This document shows, in pieces, positions 50,618 to 58,391 of a DNA stretch of 64,000 nucleotides. How positions within the stretch are numbered: the first letter of the stretch is position 1; each line of letters opens with the position of its first letter. The notes under the pieces were generated by a model. The model was not told the origin of the DNA, made no database searches, and saw nothing but the letters and a program-made list of their open reading frames with translations. Made by a program: the position numbers and the translations under genes. Where the stretch lies: assembly GCA_017443845.1 (NCBI GenBank), contig JAFSXX010000016.1:47327-111326 (forward strand), written 5' to 3'. Source of the DNA: Bacteroidales bacterium. GTDB taxonomy: Bacteria; Bacteroidota; Bacteroidia; Bacteroidales; UBA932.

Positions 50618-51595
50618 CTATTTGTCAGGAAATAGTTGTTTGATAGTTTCTTCGGGTATCTTGAAAATGCGCCTTATTTGCCGAGGTGTCGCCCGATAGT
50701 CGCGATTCATAAGCTTTGCGATTTCAATCTTTGAATCCGGAGGTAGCAATGCAGGCTGATTGATTCCATAGTTCTTTTCGCTCAGCAGCCGCGCTGATTG
50801 GAATAACTCATCATCTGTCAGCACAATGGCGTCTCCCAACCTTTTGGCTTCTTCGCTATAAGCCTCGACATTGCGAGTCAGCATATACATATAATGATGC
50901 GCATCGCGAAACATTCTTTCTCCCAGGTCGATCCGCGCATAGCTCTCCGGCAGGATTATACCATTGTAATACAGATATCTTTCGGGCATCTGACATACCC
51001 TGCGGCGACTCAGTCTTCTCTTTTCCTTGAATGAGGCGTTCTCATAAGGGATTGCTCTTGGTTCTTTTGCCAGCGGATTGAAATATAAGTATCCGCTGCC
51101 CCACGGGTAGGAAAATGGGGTATATGCCGGATTGATCACAAAGCCGTTTCGATTGATGTAAACGATCTCGTTCCGCATCGAAGAAAGATTGTCAATAAGA
51201 ATTGGCTCGTCACAGCGAAAATCCCGCAGGGAAACATATCGCCCTTTGCTTTCAAAATACTTGCAGAGCCGATAGGAGTAGGACTCTACCATTTTGAAGC
51301 ATTGTTGTTTGGTCCCCGCCGCCAACCCATGAATATGATTCGACATAATGGCATCCGTGAAAATGGTCAATCCCGCTTCTGCAGAGCTGATTGCCATATT
51401 CGAAATGCCGAAACGGTAATCTTCGGGCTTTGTGAATAAAACTTCACAAAGATTACCCGGGGTACAGATATGCCAGAATTCACCGAATTGTTGCTGACAT
51501 TCAAAAAAATGTAATTCGCAAAGCCGCTCCTTATCTCCAAAAGACAGAGGATGAGAATTCTTCGGCGGCAAATAGTTGTCCATAATTTCTTTCAT
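50618..51595 (-). CDS. RAYT-like HUH tyrosine transposase flanked by its repeat arrays
   Basis: 325 residues from the ATG at 51595; an in-frame ATG at 51682 lies upstream of the promoter box and is excluded. His-x-His in AIMSNHIHGLAAG (H87, H89) and the probable catalytic Tyr Y146 in IVYINRNGFVINP, followed by FSYPWGSGYLYFNP, a typical REP-associated transposase end block. A C-terminal region of about 120 residues (LTDDELFQSARLLSEK to IPEETIKQLFPDK) looks like a helix-turn-helix DNA-binding part. The gene is visibly more AT-rich than its surroundings, which suggests transfer. Arrays of GTGAG/CTCAC palindromes lie on both sides and are the probable substrate. Confidence 0.82.
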   Translation of the reverse strand: MKEIMDNYLPPKNSHPLSFGDKERLCELHFFECQQQFGEFWHICTPGNLCEVLFTKPEDYRFGISNMAISSAEAGLTIFTDAIMSNHIHGLAAGTKQQCFKMVESYSYRLCKYFESKGRYVSLRDFRCDEPILIDNLSSMRNEIVYINRNGFVINPAYTPFSYPWGSGYLYFNPLAKEPRAIPYENASFKEKRRLSRRRVCQMPERYLYYNGIILPESYARIDLGERMFRDAHHYMYMLTRNVEAYSEEAKRLGDAIVLTDDELFQSARLLSEKNYGINQPALLPPDSKIEIAKLMNRDYRATPRQIRRIFKIPEETIKQLFPDK

Positions 51596-51632
51596 TTCAT
51601 ATCTCTCGCCTCTTATGGCTTTAGTATCTGCA

Positions 51633-51640
51633 AATATAAT
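51633..51640 (-). promoter_or_regulatory. Promoter -7 element of the second transposase
   Basis: Reads TATATTTG on the minus strand, followed by GCAG as in the promoter at 34057. It lies 37 bp before the chosen start. Confidence 0.6.
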
Positions 51641-51687
51641 ATGTGCTTGAACAAAAACGATTTTTTTTGTCCAAAAATTCAACTTGG

Positions 51688-52505
51688 TGAGTAAATCACC
51701 TCCTTTTGCTCACCAGCGTTCTATTTTCAGACTTTGGGTGAGCGATAATCTCTCATTTGCTCATTAAAAGATAAAAGGGTGGCTCTCGGTGAGTGAAAAA
51801 CGTCGAATCGCTCACCGAAACGCCCCAGAAGTCCTCTCGGTGAGTGGAGCACCTCGAATCGCTCACCGAAATGCCCTAGAAGTCCTCTCGGTGAGTGCAG
51901 AAAGCCGAATCACTCACCAAAGCACCCGGTAAGTCACTTCGGTGAGTGAAGAACGTCGAATCGCTCACCGAAATGCCCCAGAAGTCCTCTTGGTGTGTGA
52001 AGAACGTCGAATCGCTCACCGAAAAGCCCTGAAGTCCTCTCGGTGAGTGGAGCACCTCGAATCGCTCACCGAAATGCCCTAGAAGTCCTCTCGGTGAGTG
52101 CAGAAAGCCGAATCACTCACCAAAGCACCCGGTAAGTCACTTCGGTGAGTGAATAACGTCGAATCGCTCACCGAAACGCCCAATAAGTTCTACGGTGAGT
52201 GCAGAAAGCCGAATCACTCACCAAAGCACCCGGAAAGTCTTTTCGGTGAGTGCAGAACGTTGAATCGCTTACCGAAATGCCCCATAAGTCCTCTCGGTGA
52301 GTGCAGAAAGCCGAATCGCTCACCGAAACGCCCGGTAAGTTCTACGGTGAGTAAAGAAAGCCGAATCACTCACCAAAGCACCCGGTAAGTCTCTTCGGTG
52401 AGTGAAGAACGTTGAATCGCTTACCGAAACGCCCCAGAAGTCCTCTCGGTGAGTGCAGAAAGCCGAATCACTCACCAAAGCACCCGGTAAGTCTCTTCGG
52501 TGAGC
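51688..52505. repeat. 51-bp palindromic array, family B, right of the second transposase (about 16 units)
   Basis: GGTGAG cores start at 51688 and 51737 (degenerate), then at 51788, 51839, 51890, 51941, 51992, 52042, 52093, 52144, 52194, 52245, 52296, 52346, 52397, 52448 and 52499 (partial). Steps are 51, with 50 at three points and 49 once. Each unit is a 35-bp palindrome (TTCGGTGAG...CTCACCGAA) plus a 16-bp spacer. Three variants of loop and spacer alternate, and a block of three variants is duplicated. Nothing else is seen between 51596 and 52550. Confidence 0.93.
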
Positions 52506-52550
52506 GATTCAGCGATAGATGCGCACAACTTAGACTAAAACCGGTTGAAT

Positions 52551-54407
52551 TTACAGCGGCTTCTCGCAGCGGAAGACCTGCGAGGTCTCCAGCAGGCCGG
52601 CCTGGACCAGCGAGATCGGGAACTTGTCCGTCTTGACGAAGTCGGGCTCCATCAGCATTCCCAGCACCAGGCCGGAAGGCTGTGCCATGGAGAAGAGGTA
52701 CGCTCCATCGGGGAAGGCTTTGGTCTCCTCGGCTCCAAGAACGTTGAGCACGGGTTCCTTTTCGCTGTCGCCCGGCAGGTAGCCGCGCACGGGAAGTGTC
52801 ACTCCGGCGGGGAGTTCGCTCCAGGTGATGCCGTTGTACTTCATTACCTCGAGGATTCGCTTGGCCTCGGGGACGTTCTTCGGAATCACATAGGCCTTGG
52901 GGCGCTCGCGGGTTATCAGGGGCACCTCATAGTAGCGCACCGCGAAGGTGGAATCCTTGATGAGCTTTCCGTCGGCCATATCGAAATACTTTCGGTTGTA
53001 TTCGTAAGCCTCCTTGTTCTGTCCGTGTTTGAGCACCAGCGGGTCAATTCCCTTGAGGCCCTTCTGGACAGTGGCCTCGCGGTCGGCGCGGACCGTGGCG
53101 AGGACTTCGGAAGTGTGGCTTGCGGTGAATTCTATCAGGGCCTTGGCTGCGAAGAACTGGGTCATCACGCGGCGGGCGTAGGTGGACATCTTGTCGAGCG
53201 AGGCGTTGGGTGTCTCAACCAGGAAGTTGAGGCTGCCGCGCAGAGCGTAGTAATGCGAAGCGTGGAGCGGGGCCTGGTCGGAGTAGCCGCCCTGGGTGTA
53301 CTCCCAGTAGCGCAGGCCTTCTCTGGCACCGGTCTCCTCCACATAACGCATCATAACCTTCATCAGGTCGTTGAGCTCCGGAGTGTTGTTTTGGTTGCCG
53401 CTCACGGTGATGCCGGCATCATCGAGGAAGCCCCGGTTGCGGGTCACATTCCTCCAGGCTCCGTATTCGTGCATATCCATCACCACCTCGGGGAGGAAGA
53501 GATTATAAATATGATGCGCCGCCTTGATCTCGGGATTGGCCGCCAGCAGGTTGTCGCGGTTCATATCGGGAGCCACGCTCGTGCCGCGGGTCCAGGCCTT
53601 CGCGCCGTCGCCGTTGACGCGCGGCAGGATTATCACGTTCACTTTCTGGAGCACCTGTTTGCCATACTTTCCGTCAAGCTCGGCAATCGCCGCCAGGGCG
53701 CCGTCACCCGCGGAGGGCTCGTTGCCGTGGATGTGGGCGTGCAGATAGACGGTGGGCTTGCCGCTTCCGCGGACCACCTCGGCCGCAGCATCGAGATCCA
53801 TTCCCGAGATAGCCTCAGTGGTGAAGATGACAAACGGCATCGGGAGGCCCAGGGTGGTATGGCCTACTATGTAGCGGTACATATTGTCGTTGTTGTCGTC
53901 GCGGTCGGTGATGAAAGCCTCCATCTCCTCCTGGGTCGTATGCTCCTGCGCCGGTTTCTTCCTGCTCAGGCTGGGAACGGTCATAACCTTTGGGAACTTC
54001 TTGGCGACAGCTCCGAGGGAGAGCGATTTTACTGTCTCGTCGGTGAATTCGTACACTCTTTTGGGTTCATATCCCTTTCCACCCATCTTGCCGGGATTGG
54101 CATTGATGTGTTTCGGACCGGAGACGGAGAAATCTTTGTGAAGGGTATAGTAGCCCTCGCCCGATGCTACGAAATGATATTTTCCGGGCTCAAGATAGAG
54201 AGTATGGTCCTTGAAACCTCCGAAAAGCGTCATCTTTACAAGTACCGGACGGCCGGCGGGGATGGTGTCTCCGAAGCCTTGGTAAACAGTGACTTTCACT
54301 CCCCCTGGTGCCCTGAGGGTCACTTTATGGGTTTCCGAAAAAGCGCTGAATCCGCTGGCGCACAGCAGCATCAGGGTCAGCATGAAAGAGGGGACGAAAC
54401 GTTTCAT
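52551..54407 (-). CDS. Secreted M14 family zinc carboxypeptidase
   Basis: 618 residues from the ATG at 54407, which begins the signal peptide MKRFVPSFMLTLMLLCASGFSAFS; an ATG 153 bp upstream lies before the promoter box. An N-terminal region of about 150 residues precedes the M14 domain. Zinc ligands are His and Glu in HIHGNEPSAGDG, with the third His probably in VVMDMHEYG; IILPRVNGDGAKAW and PDMNRDNLL are typical of the family. A C-terminal part of about 200 residues is not assigned. It removes C-terminal amino acids or cleaves peptidoglycan peptides; given the peptidase run upstream, protein use is as likely as wall turnover. Confidence 0.87.
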   Translation of the reverse strand: MKRFVPSFMLTLMLLCASGFSAFSETHKVTLRAPGGVKVTVYQGFGDTIPAGRPVLVKMTLFGGFKDHTLYLEPGKYHFVASGEGYYTLHKDFSVSGPKHINANPGKMGGKGYEPKRVYEFTDETVKSLSLGAVAKKFPKVMTVPSLSRKKPAQEHTTQEEMEAFITDRDDNNDNMYRYIVGHTTLGLPMPFVIFTTEAISGMDLDAAAEVVRGSGKPTVYLHAHIHGNEPSAGDGALAAIAELDGKYGKQVLQKVNVIILPRVNGDGAKAWTRGTSVAPDMNRDNLLAANPEIKAAHHIYNLFLPEVVMDMHEYGAWRNVTRNRGFLDDAGITVSGNQNNTPELNDLMKVMMRYVEETGAREGLRYWEYTQGGYSDQAPLHASHYYALRGSLNFLVETPNASLDKMSTYARRVMTQFFAAKALIEFTASHTSEVLATVRADREATVQKGLKGIDPLVLKHGQNKEAYEYNRKYFDMADGKLIKDSTFAVRYYEVPLITRERPKAYVIPKNVPEAKRILEVMKYNGITWSELPAGVTLPVRGYLPGDSEKEPVLNVLGAEETKAFPDGAYLFSMAQPSGLVLGMLMEPDFVKTDKFPISLVQAGLLETSQVFRCEKPL

Positions 54408-54469
54408 ATCATTGTCTTTATTACTATTTCGTGTCGGGTGTATCGGATGACTGGAAGTCAAACGACCTT

Positions 54470-54477
54470 CAAAATTA
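54470..54477 (-). promoter_or_regulatory. Promoter -7 element of the M14 carboxypeptidase
   Basis: Reads TAATTTTG on the minus strand, 62 bp before the start. No well-spaced TTTG. Confidence 0.5.
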
Positions 54478-54569
54478 ATCAAAAAGAGACTAAAGTGTTT
54501 GTCAAAGTTTACGGAACCGGCAGAATGGCCTCCCCCAGGTGACTTTTTTATTGACGGCACTTTTTTTGT

Positions 54570-54577
54570 TACCTTTG
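54570..54577 (+). promoter_or_regulatory. Promoter -7 element (TACCTTTG) of the LolA-like gene
   Basis: Perfect TAnnTTTG match 31 bp before the ATG at 54609. A TTG at 54551-54553 lies 16 bp upstream, slightly short. Confidence 0.6.
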
Positions 54578-54608
54578 CACCCCGAAAATCAGAAACACCG
54601 CAACAAAA

Positions 54609-55130
54609 ATGAAAAAGTATCTGGTCCTTGCGCTTGTATTGCTGCTTTCGCCTTCAATGGTCCAGGCCCAGCAGCTCAAAAGCCAATTCACCCGCATCAT
54701 AACGCTCCCCGTATCCAACAAGGTTGTCCACTCAAAGGGCAATGTGACTTTTACCGCCCCTGACAATCTCGAAATGCTCTATTCCGAACCGGCCGGGGAG
54801 TATCTGATCATCGACGGCAAAATGCTCAAGACCAAGGCTGCCGGCAGGGAGATGAAAATCGACACCGACAAGAACGGCGTCTTCCGCAAACTCCGCAATA
54901 CCCTCCTCAACTGCATCAACGGCAACTATGAACAGGCCGCCAAGGACAATGACGCCGAGATAAAGGTCGAACAGGACGGAAGCGTCAAGACGGTGACCCT
55001 GACCGCGCGCAAGGCCGCGGTCTCGGGCTATTCCAAGATAATTCTCGATTACAACAAGAAAAACCTCCCCGTCAGGATGGTCCTCGAGGAGTTCGGCGGC
55101 CTTCTGACCGAATTCCAGTTCAAATACTAG
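54609..55130 (+). CDS. LolA-like outer-membrane lipoprotein carrier family protein
   Basis: 173 residues, signal peptide 1-21 (MVQAQ/QL). The mature part is a LolA-type sheet: LKSQFTRIITLPVSNKVVHSKGNVTFTAPDNLEMLYSEP, then EYLIIDGKML and a C-terminal ILDYNKKNLPVRMVLEEFGGLLTEFQF. LolA proteins carry acylated molecules across the periplasm. Copies beside ACP and MMPL genes occur in lipid or aryl-polyene loci, where they may serve a lipid other than lipoproteins. The gene is convergent with ACP and overlaps it by 4 bp, and is close to an operon of fatty-acid genes. Distinct from the housekeeping LolA in all likelihood, but that is inference. Confidence 0.75.
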   Translation: MKKYLVLALVLLLSPSMVQAQQLKSQFTRIITLPVSNKVVHSKGNVTFTAPDNLEMLYSEPAGEYLIIDGKMLKTKAAGREMKIDTDKNGVFRKLRNTLLNCINGNYEQAAKDNDAEIKVEQDGSVKTVTLTARKAAVSGYSKIILDYNKKNLPVRMVLEEFGGLLTEFQFKY

Positions 55131-55360
55131 AGTTTCGCCTCCTGCTTCTCCAGGTAGGAGACCACATCCTGAACCGTCCCGAACTTGGCCAGCGCCTCGT
55201 CCGGTATGACGATGCCGTACATATCCTCCACCTTCATCAGGAGCTGCAGAATGTCCACTGAGTCGGCCCCGAGGTCGCGTTTGATATCGGACTGGGGAGT
55301 GATCTTGTCCGCGTCGATGCGGAGCTGGCGGGCCAGTATGGCCTGTACTTTCTCAAACAT
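55127..55360 (-). CDS. Acyl carrier protein
   Basis: 77 residues. The phosphopantetheine site is Ser in DLGADSVDILQLLMKVEDMYGIVIPDEAL; the usual DSLD reads DSVD, as in many specialised ACPs. It carries acyl groups as thioesters. It ends the operon and lies 4 bp after plsX, so it may supply or accept the acyl chains handled by PlsX. It may be either the main ACP or an extra one for this locus; sequence alone does not decide. Confidence 0.93.
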   Translation of the reverse strand: MFEKVQAILARQLRIDADKITPQSDIKRDLGADSVDILQLLMKVEDMYGIVIPDEALAKFGTVQDVVSYLEKQEAKL

Positions 55361-55364
55361 ATTC

Positions 55365-56384
55365 CTATTCCTCGTAATGTTCGTATTTCGCTATTTCGGC
55401 GGCCACCTTGTCGGAAAGCCGGCTTGAAACCATTCTTACGGCCTGTTCGATGCACTTTTCCACCGCGGTCGCATTGCTGCTTCCGTGCCCTTTGACCACC
55501 ACCTTCTCGAGTCCCAGCAGCACGCTGCCGCCGTAATTCTGGTAGTTCATAAACTCCTTCTCCTCTTTGAACATCCGCTTCATGAGCAGGGCGCCCATCT
55601 TATAAATCCAACGGGAGTAGATATCCTTCTTTATCTTCTTGAGCAGCTCGAGAGCGGTGCCTTCGGTGGTCTTGACCAGCACGTTGCCTGAGAATCCGTC
55701 GGCCACCACCACGTCGTATGAGCCCGAGAGCAGGTCGCGGCTCTCCATATTGCCGACGAAATTCACGCACTCCGTCTCACCCAGCAGCCTGTAGGCCTCC
55801 TGGCGGATGTCGTCACCCTTCTCGGCCTCCTTGCCGACATTCAGGAGCGCGGTCCGCGGCGAGGAAACGCCATATACATTCTCCATATAGAGGCTGGCCA
55901 TAATTGCGAACTGCCTCAGATGGGCCGCGGTGACGGTGACGTTCGCTCCGCTGTCGCAGATTCCCACGATTCCGCCCTCCATAGTGGGCAGAAGCGGGCA
56001 GAATGCCGGGCGGATGACCCCAGGAATGCGTCCCAGACGCACCAGGGCTCCGGTTACCAGCGCTCCGGTCGAGCCGCAGGAGACCATTCCGTCGATGTCG
56101 TCCTCGTCGCGCAGCATTATCATCGCCTTCATCATCGACGAATTGCGCTTGAGGCGGATGGCGTCGGTGGGCTTCTCGTCGCATCCGATGACCTCCGGGG
56201 CGTGGACAAGCTCCAGCCTCGAAGAGTCGTATGAGCGCCCCTCCAGTTCGGCCTTCAGAAGGGCCTCGTCTCCGGTCAGGATAAGATGCAGGTCGGGATT
56301 CCCGGCCAGGGCCGCGAGCGAACCCTCCACCTGCGCGCGGGGACTGCGGTCGCCCCCGAAGCAATCGACTATTATCTTTATCAT
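55365..56384 (-). CDS. plsX: Phosphate acyltransferase PlsX
   Basis: 339 residues from the ATG at 56384, which overlaps the stop of the GNAT gene by 4 bp; a longer frame exists upstream but has no family support. PlsX converts acyl-ACP and phosphate to acyl-phosphate, the donor for PlsY, and can run in reverse. IIVDCFGGDRSPRAQVEGSLAAL, MVSCGSTGALVTGAL, ICDSGANVTVTAAHLRQFA and VVADGFSGNVLVKTTEGTA are diagnostic. The usual partner rpmF is absent; instead it sits with fatty-acid kinase-type genes, which also make acyl-phosphate. Confidence 0.96.
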   Translation of the reverse strand: MIKIIVDCFGGDRSPRAQVEGSLAALAGNPDLHLILTGDEALLKAELEGRSYDSSRLELVHAPEVIGCDEKPTDAIRLKRNSSMMKAMIMLRDEDDIDGMVSCGSTGALVTGALVRLGRIPGVIRPAFCPLLPTMEGGIVGICDSGANVTVTAAHLRQFAIMASLYMENVYGVSSPRTALLNVGKEAEKGDDIRQEAYRLLGETECVNFVGNMESRDLLSGSYDVVVADGFSGNVLVKTTEGTALELLKKIKKDIYSRWIYKMGALLMKRMFKEEKEFMNYQNYGGSVLLGLEKVVVKGHGSSNATAVEKCIEQAVRMVSSRLSDKVAAEIAKYEHYEE

Positions 56385-57511
56385 ACGAGTTTCTTTACAT
56401 AGCTGCGGCGCCTCTTGTGGTTCTCGTGGGCGAAGCGCTTCCACTGGTTGAGGATCGCCCAGTTGTCCTCGAGGTTGAGGTTGGTCTCGGCGTGGGTGAT
56501 GCGGGGATTGTCCTTAAGCATATGCATAAGTTCCACGGAGAACACTGTCGATATGCCGCGGTTGAGGTACTGGGGATCGACTCCGATGAGGCACAGGTCG
56601 AGCACCCTGGGCCGCCGGATGGCCTTCAGGAGCCGCAGCAGCACCTTCGGGGTGAACTTGCCGCGGGTGCCGGAGAGGGCCTCGGCAAGCGAGGGGATGG
56701 CAAGGCCGAAGCAGACCACGTTGTCGTTCTCGTCGAGGATCACCGCGGTATAGCGCGTGCTGATGACCAGGCTGAAGTTGTCGATCATCAGTTTTTTCAT
56801 CCCGTTGGTAAAAGGCACGGTACCGTAGAGTTTGTCGTAGGAGTCGTCGATGAGCTTGAAGACGCCGTCGGCATAGCGCTTGAGGAAATCGTGCCCGTCC
56901 TTCGCCGGCCCGAAATGAAGCTTGTAGCGCTTCATTATGAACTCGGCCAGCTGCTCCTGCTCCTTGAGCGTCTCCTCGCTCTCCGGCCCGTATAGCTTGA
57001 ATTCGAGCCAGTCCACCTCCTTGGCATATCCAAGGGCCTCGATGTGCTTCTGGTAATAGGGGGCGTTGTACTGCTCCTCGAATGTCGAGAGCTGGTCGAA
57101 TCCCTCCACCAGGAGCCCTTCGCGCTCCAGATCGGAGAAGCCGAGCGGACCGCAGGCGGTATCCATACCCTTGTCGACGGCCCATTTTTCGACCGCCCCG
57201 AAAAGGGCCCGCGAGACCTCCAGATCGTCGATTGCGTCGAAGCGGGTGAAGCGCACGCGCCGCTCGCCGTTCTTGAGATTCGCCGCCCTCTGGATTATGC
57301 CCTGGATGCGGCCGGCGATTGCTCCGTCGCGGTATGCGTTGAAGCAGATGCTCTCGCAGCAGTCGTTATAGACGTAATCTCTTTCGAAAATCTTCTTCTC
57401 GTCGCTCCAGAGCGGCGGGACGAAATAAGGATTGCCGGCATAGAGGTCGAGCGGGAAGTTGAGAAACTCCAGCTGCTCCTCCCTGGTGGATACCTCCTTG
57501 ACTGTTATCAT
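56381..57511 (-). CDS. GNAT-fold acyltransferase of unknown specificity
   Basis: 376 residues. N-terminal part LEFLNFPLDLYAGNPYFVPPLWSDEKKIF is typical of a large Bacteroidota GNAT family; a second half includes YTAVILDENDNVVCFGLAIPSL and ends in a GNAT-like acetyl-CoA region (LCLIGVDPQYLNRGISTVFSVELMHML). No substrate is known for this type. It lies between the FakB-like gene and plsX, overlapping plsX by 4 bp, so an acyl transfer connected with lipids is plausible. Confidence is good for the fold, low for the role. Confidence 0.75.
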   Translation of the reverse strand: MITVKEVSTREEQLEFLNFPLDLYAGNPYFVPPLWSDEKKIFERDYVYNDCCESICFNAYRDGAIAGRIQGIIQRAANLKNGERRVRFTRFDAIDDLEVSRALFGAVEKWAVDKGMDTACGPLGFSDLEREGLLVEGFDQLSTFEEQYNAPYYQKHIEALGYAKEVDWLEFKLYGPESEETLKEQEQLAEFIMKRYKLHFGPAKDGHDFLKRYADGVFKLIDDSYDKLYGTVPFTNGMKKLMIDNFSLVISTRYTAVILDENDNVVCFGLAIPSLAEALSGTRGKFTPKVLLRLLKAIRRPRVLDLCLIGVDPQYLNRGISTVFSVELMHMLKDNPRITHAETNLNLEDNWAILNQWKRFAHENHKRRRSYVKKLV

Positions 57512-57512
57512 A

Positions 57513-58382
57513 TTACCTGTGTTTTGCGTGGAAGCAGATTCCGACTCCGTTGGGGCCGGCGTGGCTGCCTGCGGTGGGGTTCACCACTTTATATTCGATC
57601 TGAATATCCTCTCCGAAGCGCTCCCTGACCATCTTGCCGACCTCCCGGGCGAGCTCGGGGGCGTCGGTGTGGCCGATGACGAATCGGTAGGATTTTATGT
57701 CGTCTCCGAGCTCCCCGACCTTGTTGACGATGTGCTCCATCGCCTTGATGCGTCCCTTCTCCTTGCCGCAGGAGACCATCTTGCCCTCCTGGGACATATA
57801 GATGATGGGGCGGATGCCTATCAGGGTGCCCATCGTGGCGGCAAGGCCGCTCACGCGTCCGCTGCGGCGGAAGAATTTGAGGTCGTCGGCGAAGAAATAC
57901 ATCGCGAAGTGGTCAACCTGCTCCTCTGCCCAGGCGAGAACCTCGTCGAGGCCCATTCCGGCCTTGATGCGGTCGCCCACCTCGCGGGTGATGGTGTAGC
58001 TGATAGTGGTGATTCCCTTGGTGTCGATCTCCTCGAAACGGACGCCGGGATACTCCGCCCTGAGCTCGGCCACGGCCTGGTCCATAGCGTCGAAGGTGTT
58101 GGTCATAGCGCGCGAGAAGTGGACGTAGAGGATGTCGTTTCCGGCCTTGAAATCGGGCTCGAAGTACTCCCTGTAGCGCTCCTTCGAAATGGCGCTGGTG
58201 GTGGGCAGCACGCCGCCGCGGAGCAGGTCGTAGAAGGCCCTTGAGTCGAATTCCTCGAAATCCACATAGGGATATACCGTCTGAGCGTCTATGCTGTAGG
58301 GCATGCTGATGAGTTTGTATCCATATTCAGCGGCCTCGGCGGGAGTGATATCGGTATCGGTGTCGGTAAAAAGTGTCAACAT
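57513..58382 (-). CDS. DegV family fatty-acid binding protein (FakB-like)
   Basis: 289 residues. DegV/FakB fold: N-terminal LFTDTDTDITPAEAAEYGYKLISMPYSID, the acyl-head contact region TSAISKERYREYF, SRAMTNTFDAMDQA, and the C-terminal AGSHAGPNGVGICF that closes the lipid cavity. FakB presents a bound fatty acid to the kinase FakA for phosphorylation. It lies 9 bp after the FakA-like gene and 1 bp before the GNAT gene. The pairing supports the call more than the sequence alone; residues around the carboxylate site differ from the Firmicutes consensus. Confidence 0.85.
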   Translation of the reverse strand: MLTLFTDTDTDITPAEAAEYGYKLISMPYSIDAQTVYPYVDFEEFDSRAFYDLLRGGVLPTTSAISKERYREYFEPDFKAGNDILYVHFSRAMTNTFDAMDQAVAELRAEYPGVRFEEIDTKGITTISYTITREVGDRIKAGMGLDEVLAWAEEQVDHFAMYFFADDLKFFRRSGRVSGLAATMGTLIGIRPIIYMSQEGKMVSCGKEKGRIKAMEHIVNKVGELGDDIKSYRFVIGHTDAPELAREVGKMVRERFGEDIQIEYKVVNPTAGSHAGPNGVGICFHAKHR

Positions 58383-58391
58383 ATCTTTATA

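Noticed and set aside
51596..51682. Longer N-terminus for the second transposase
   Set aside because: The upstream ATG lies before the promoter box at 51633-51640, so the extra 29 codons would not be transcribed from it.
51688..52505. CRISPR array
   Set aside because: Regular spacing and palindromic repeats resemble one, but the 16-bp spacers are conserved among units and too short, and no cas genes are near. The same holds for the arrays at 28064 and 50215.
54408..54560. Longer N-terminus for the M14 carboxypeptidase
   Set aside because: The extra 51 codons lack coding character and include the promoter box; the ATG at 54407 starts a normal signal peptide.
54609..55361. Aryl-polyene or flexirubin biosynthesis cluster
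   Set aside because: The LolA-like, ACP and MMPL genes recall such loci, but no ketosynthase, dehydratase or ammonia-lyase genes are present in the window.
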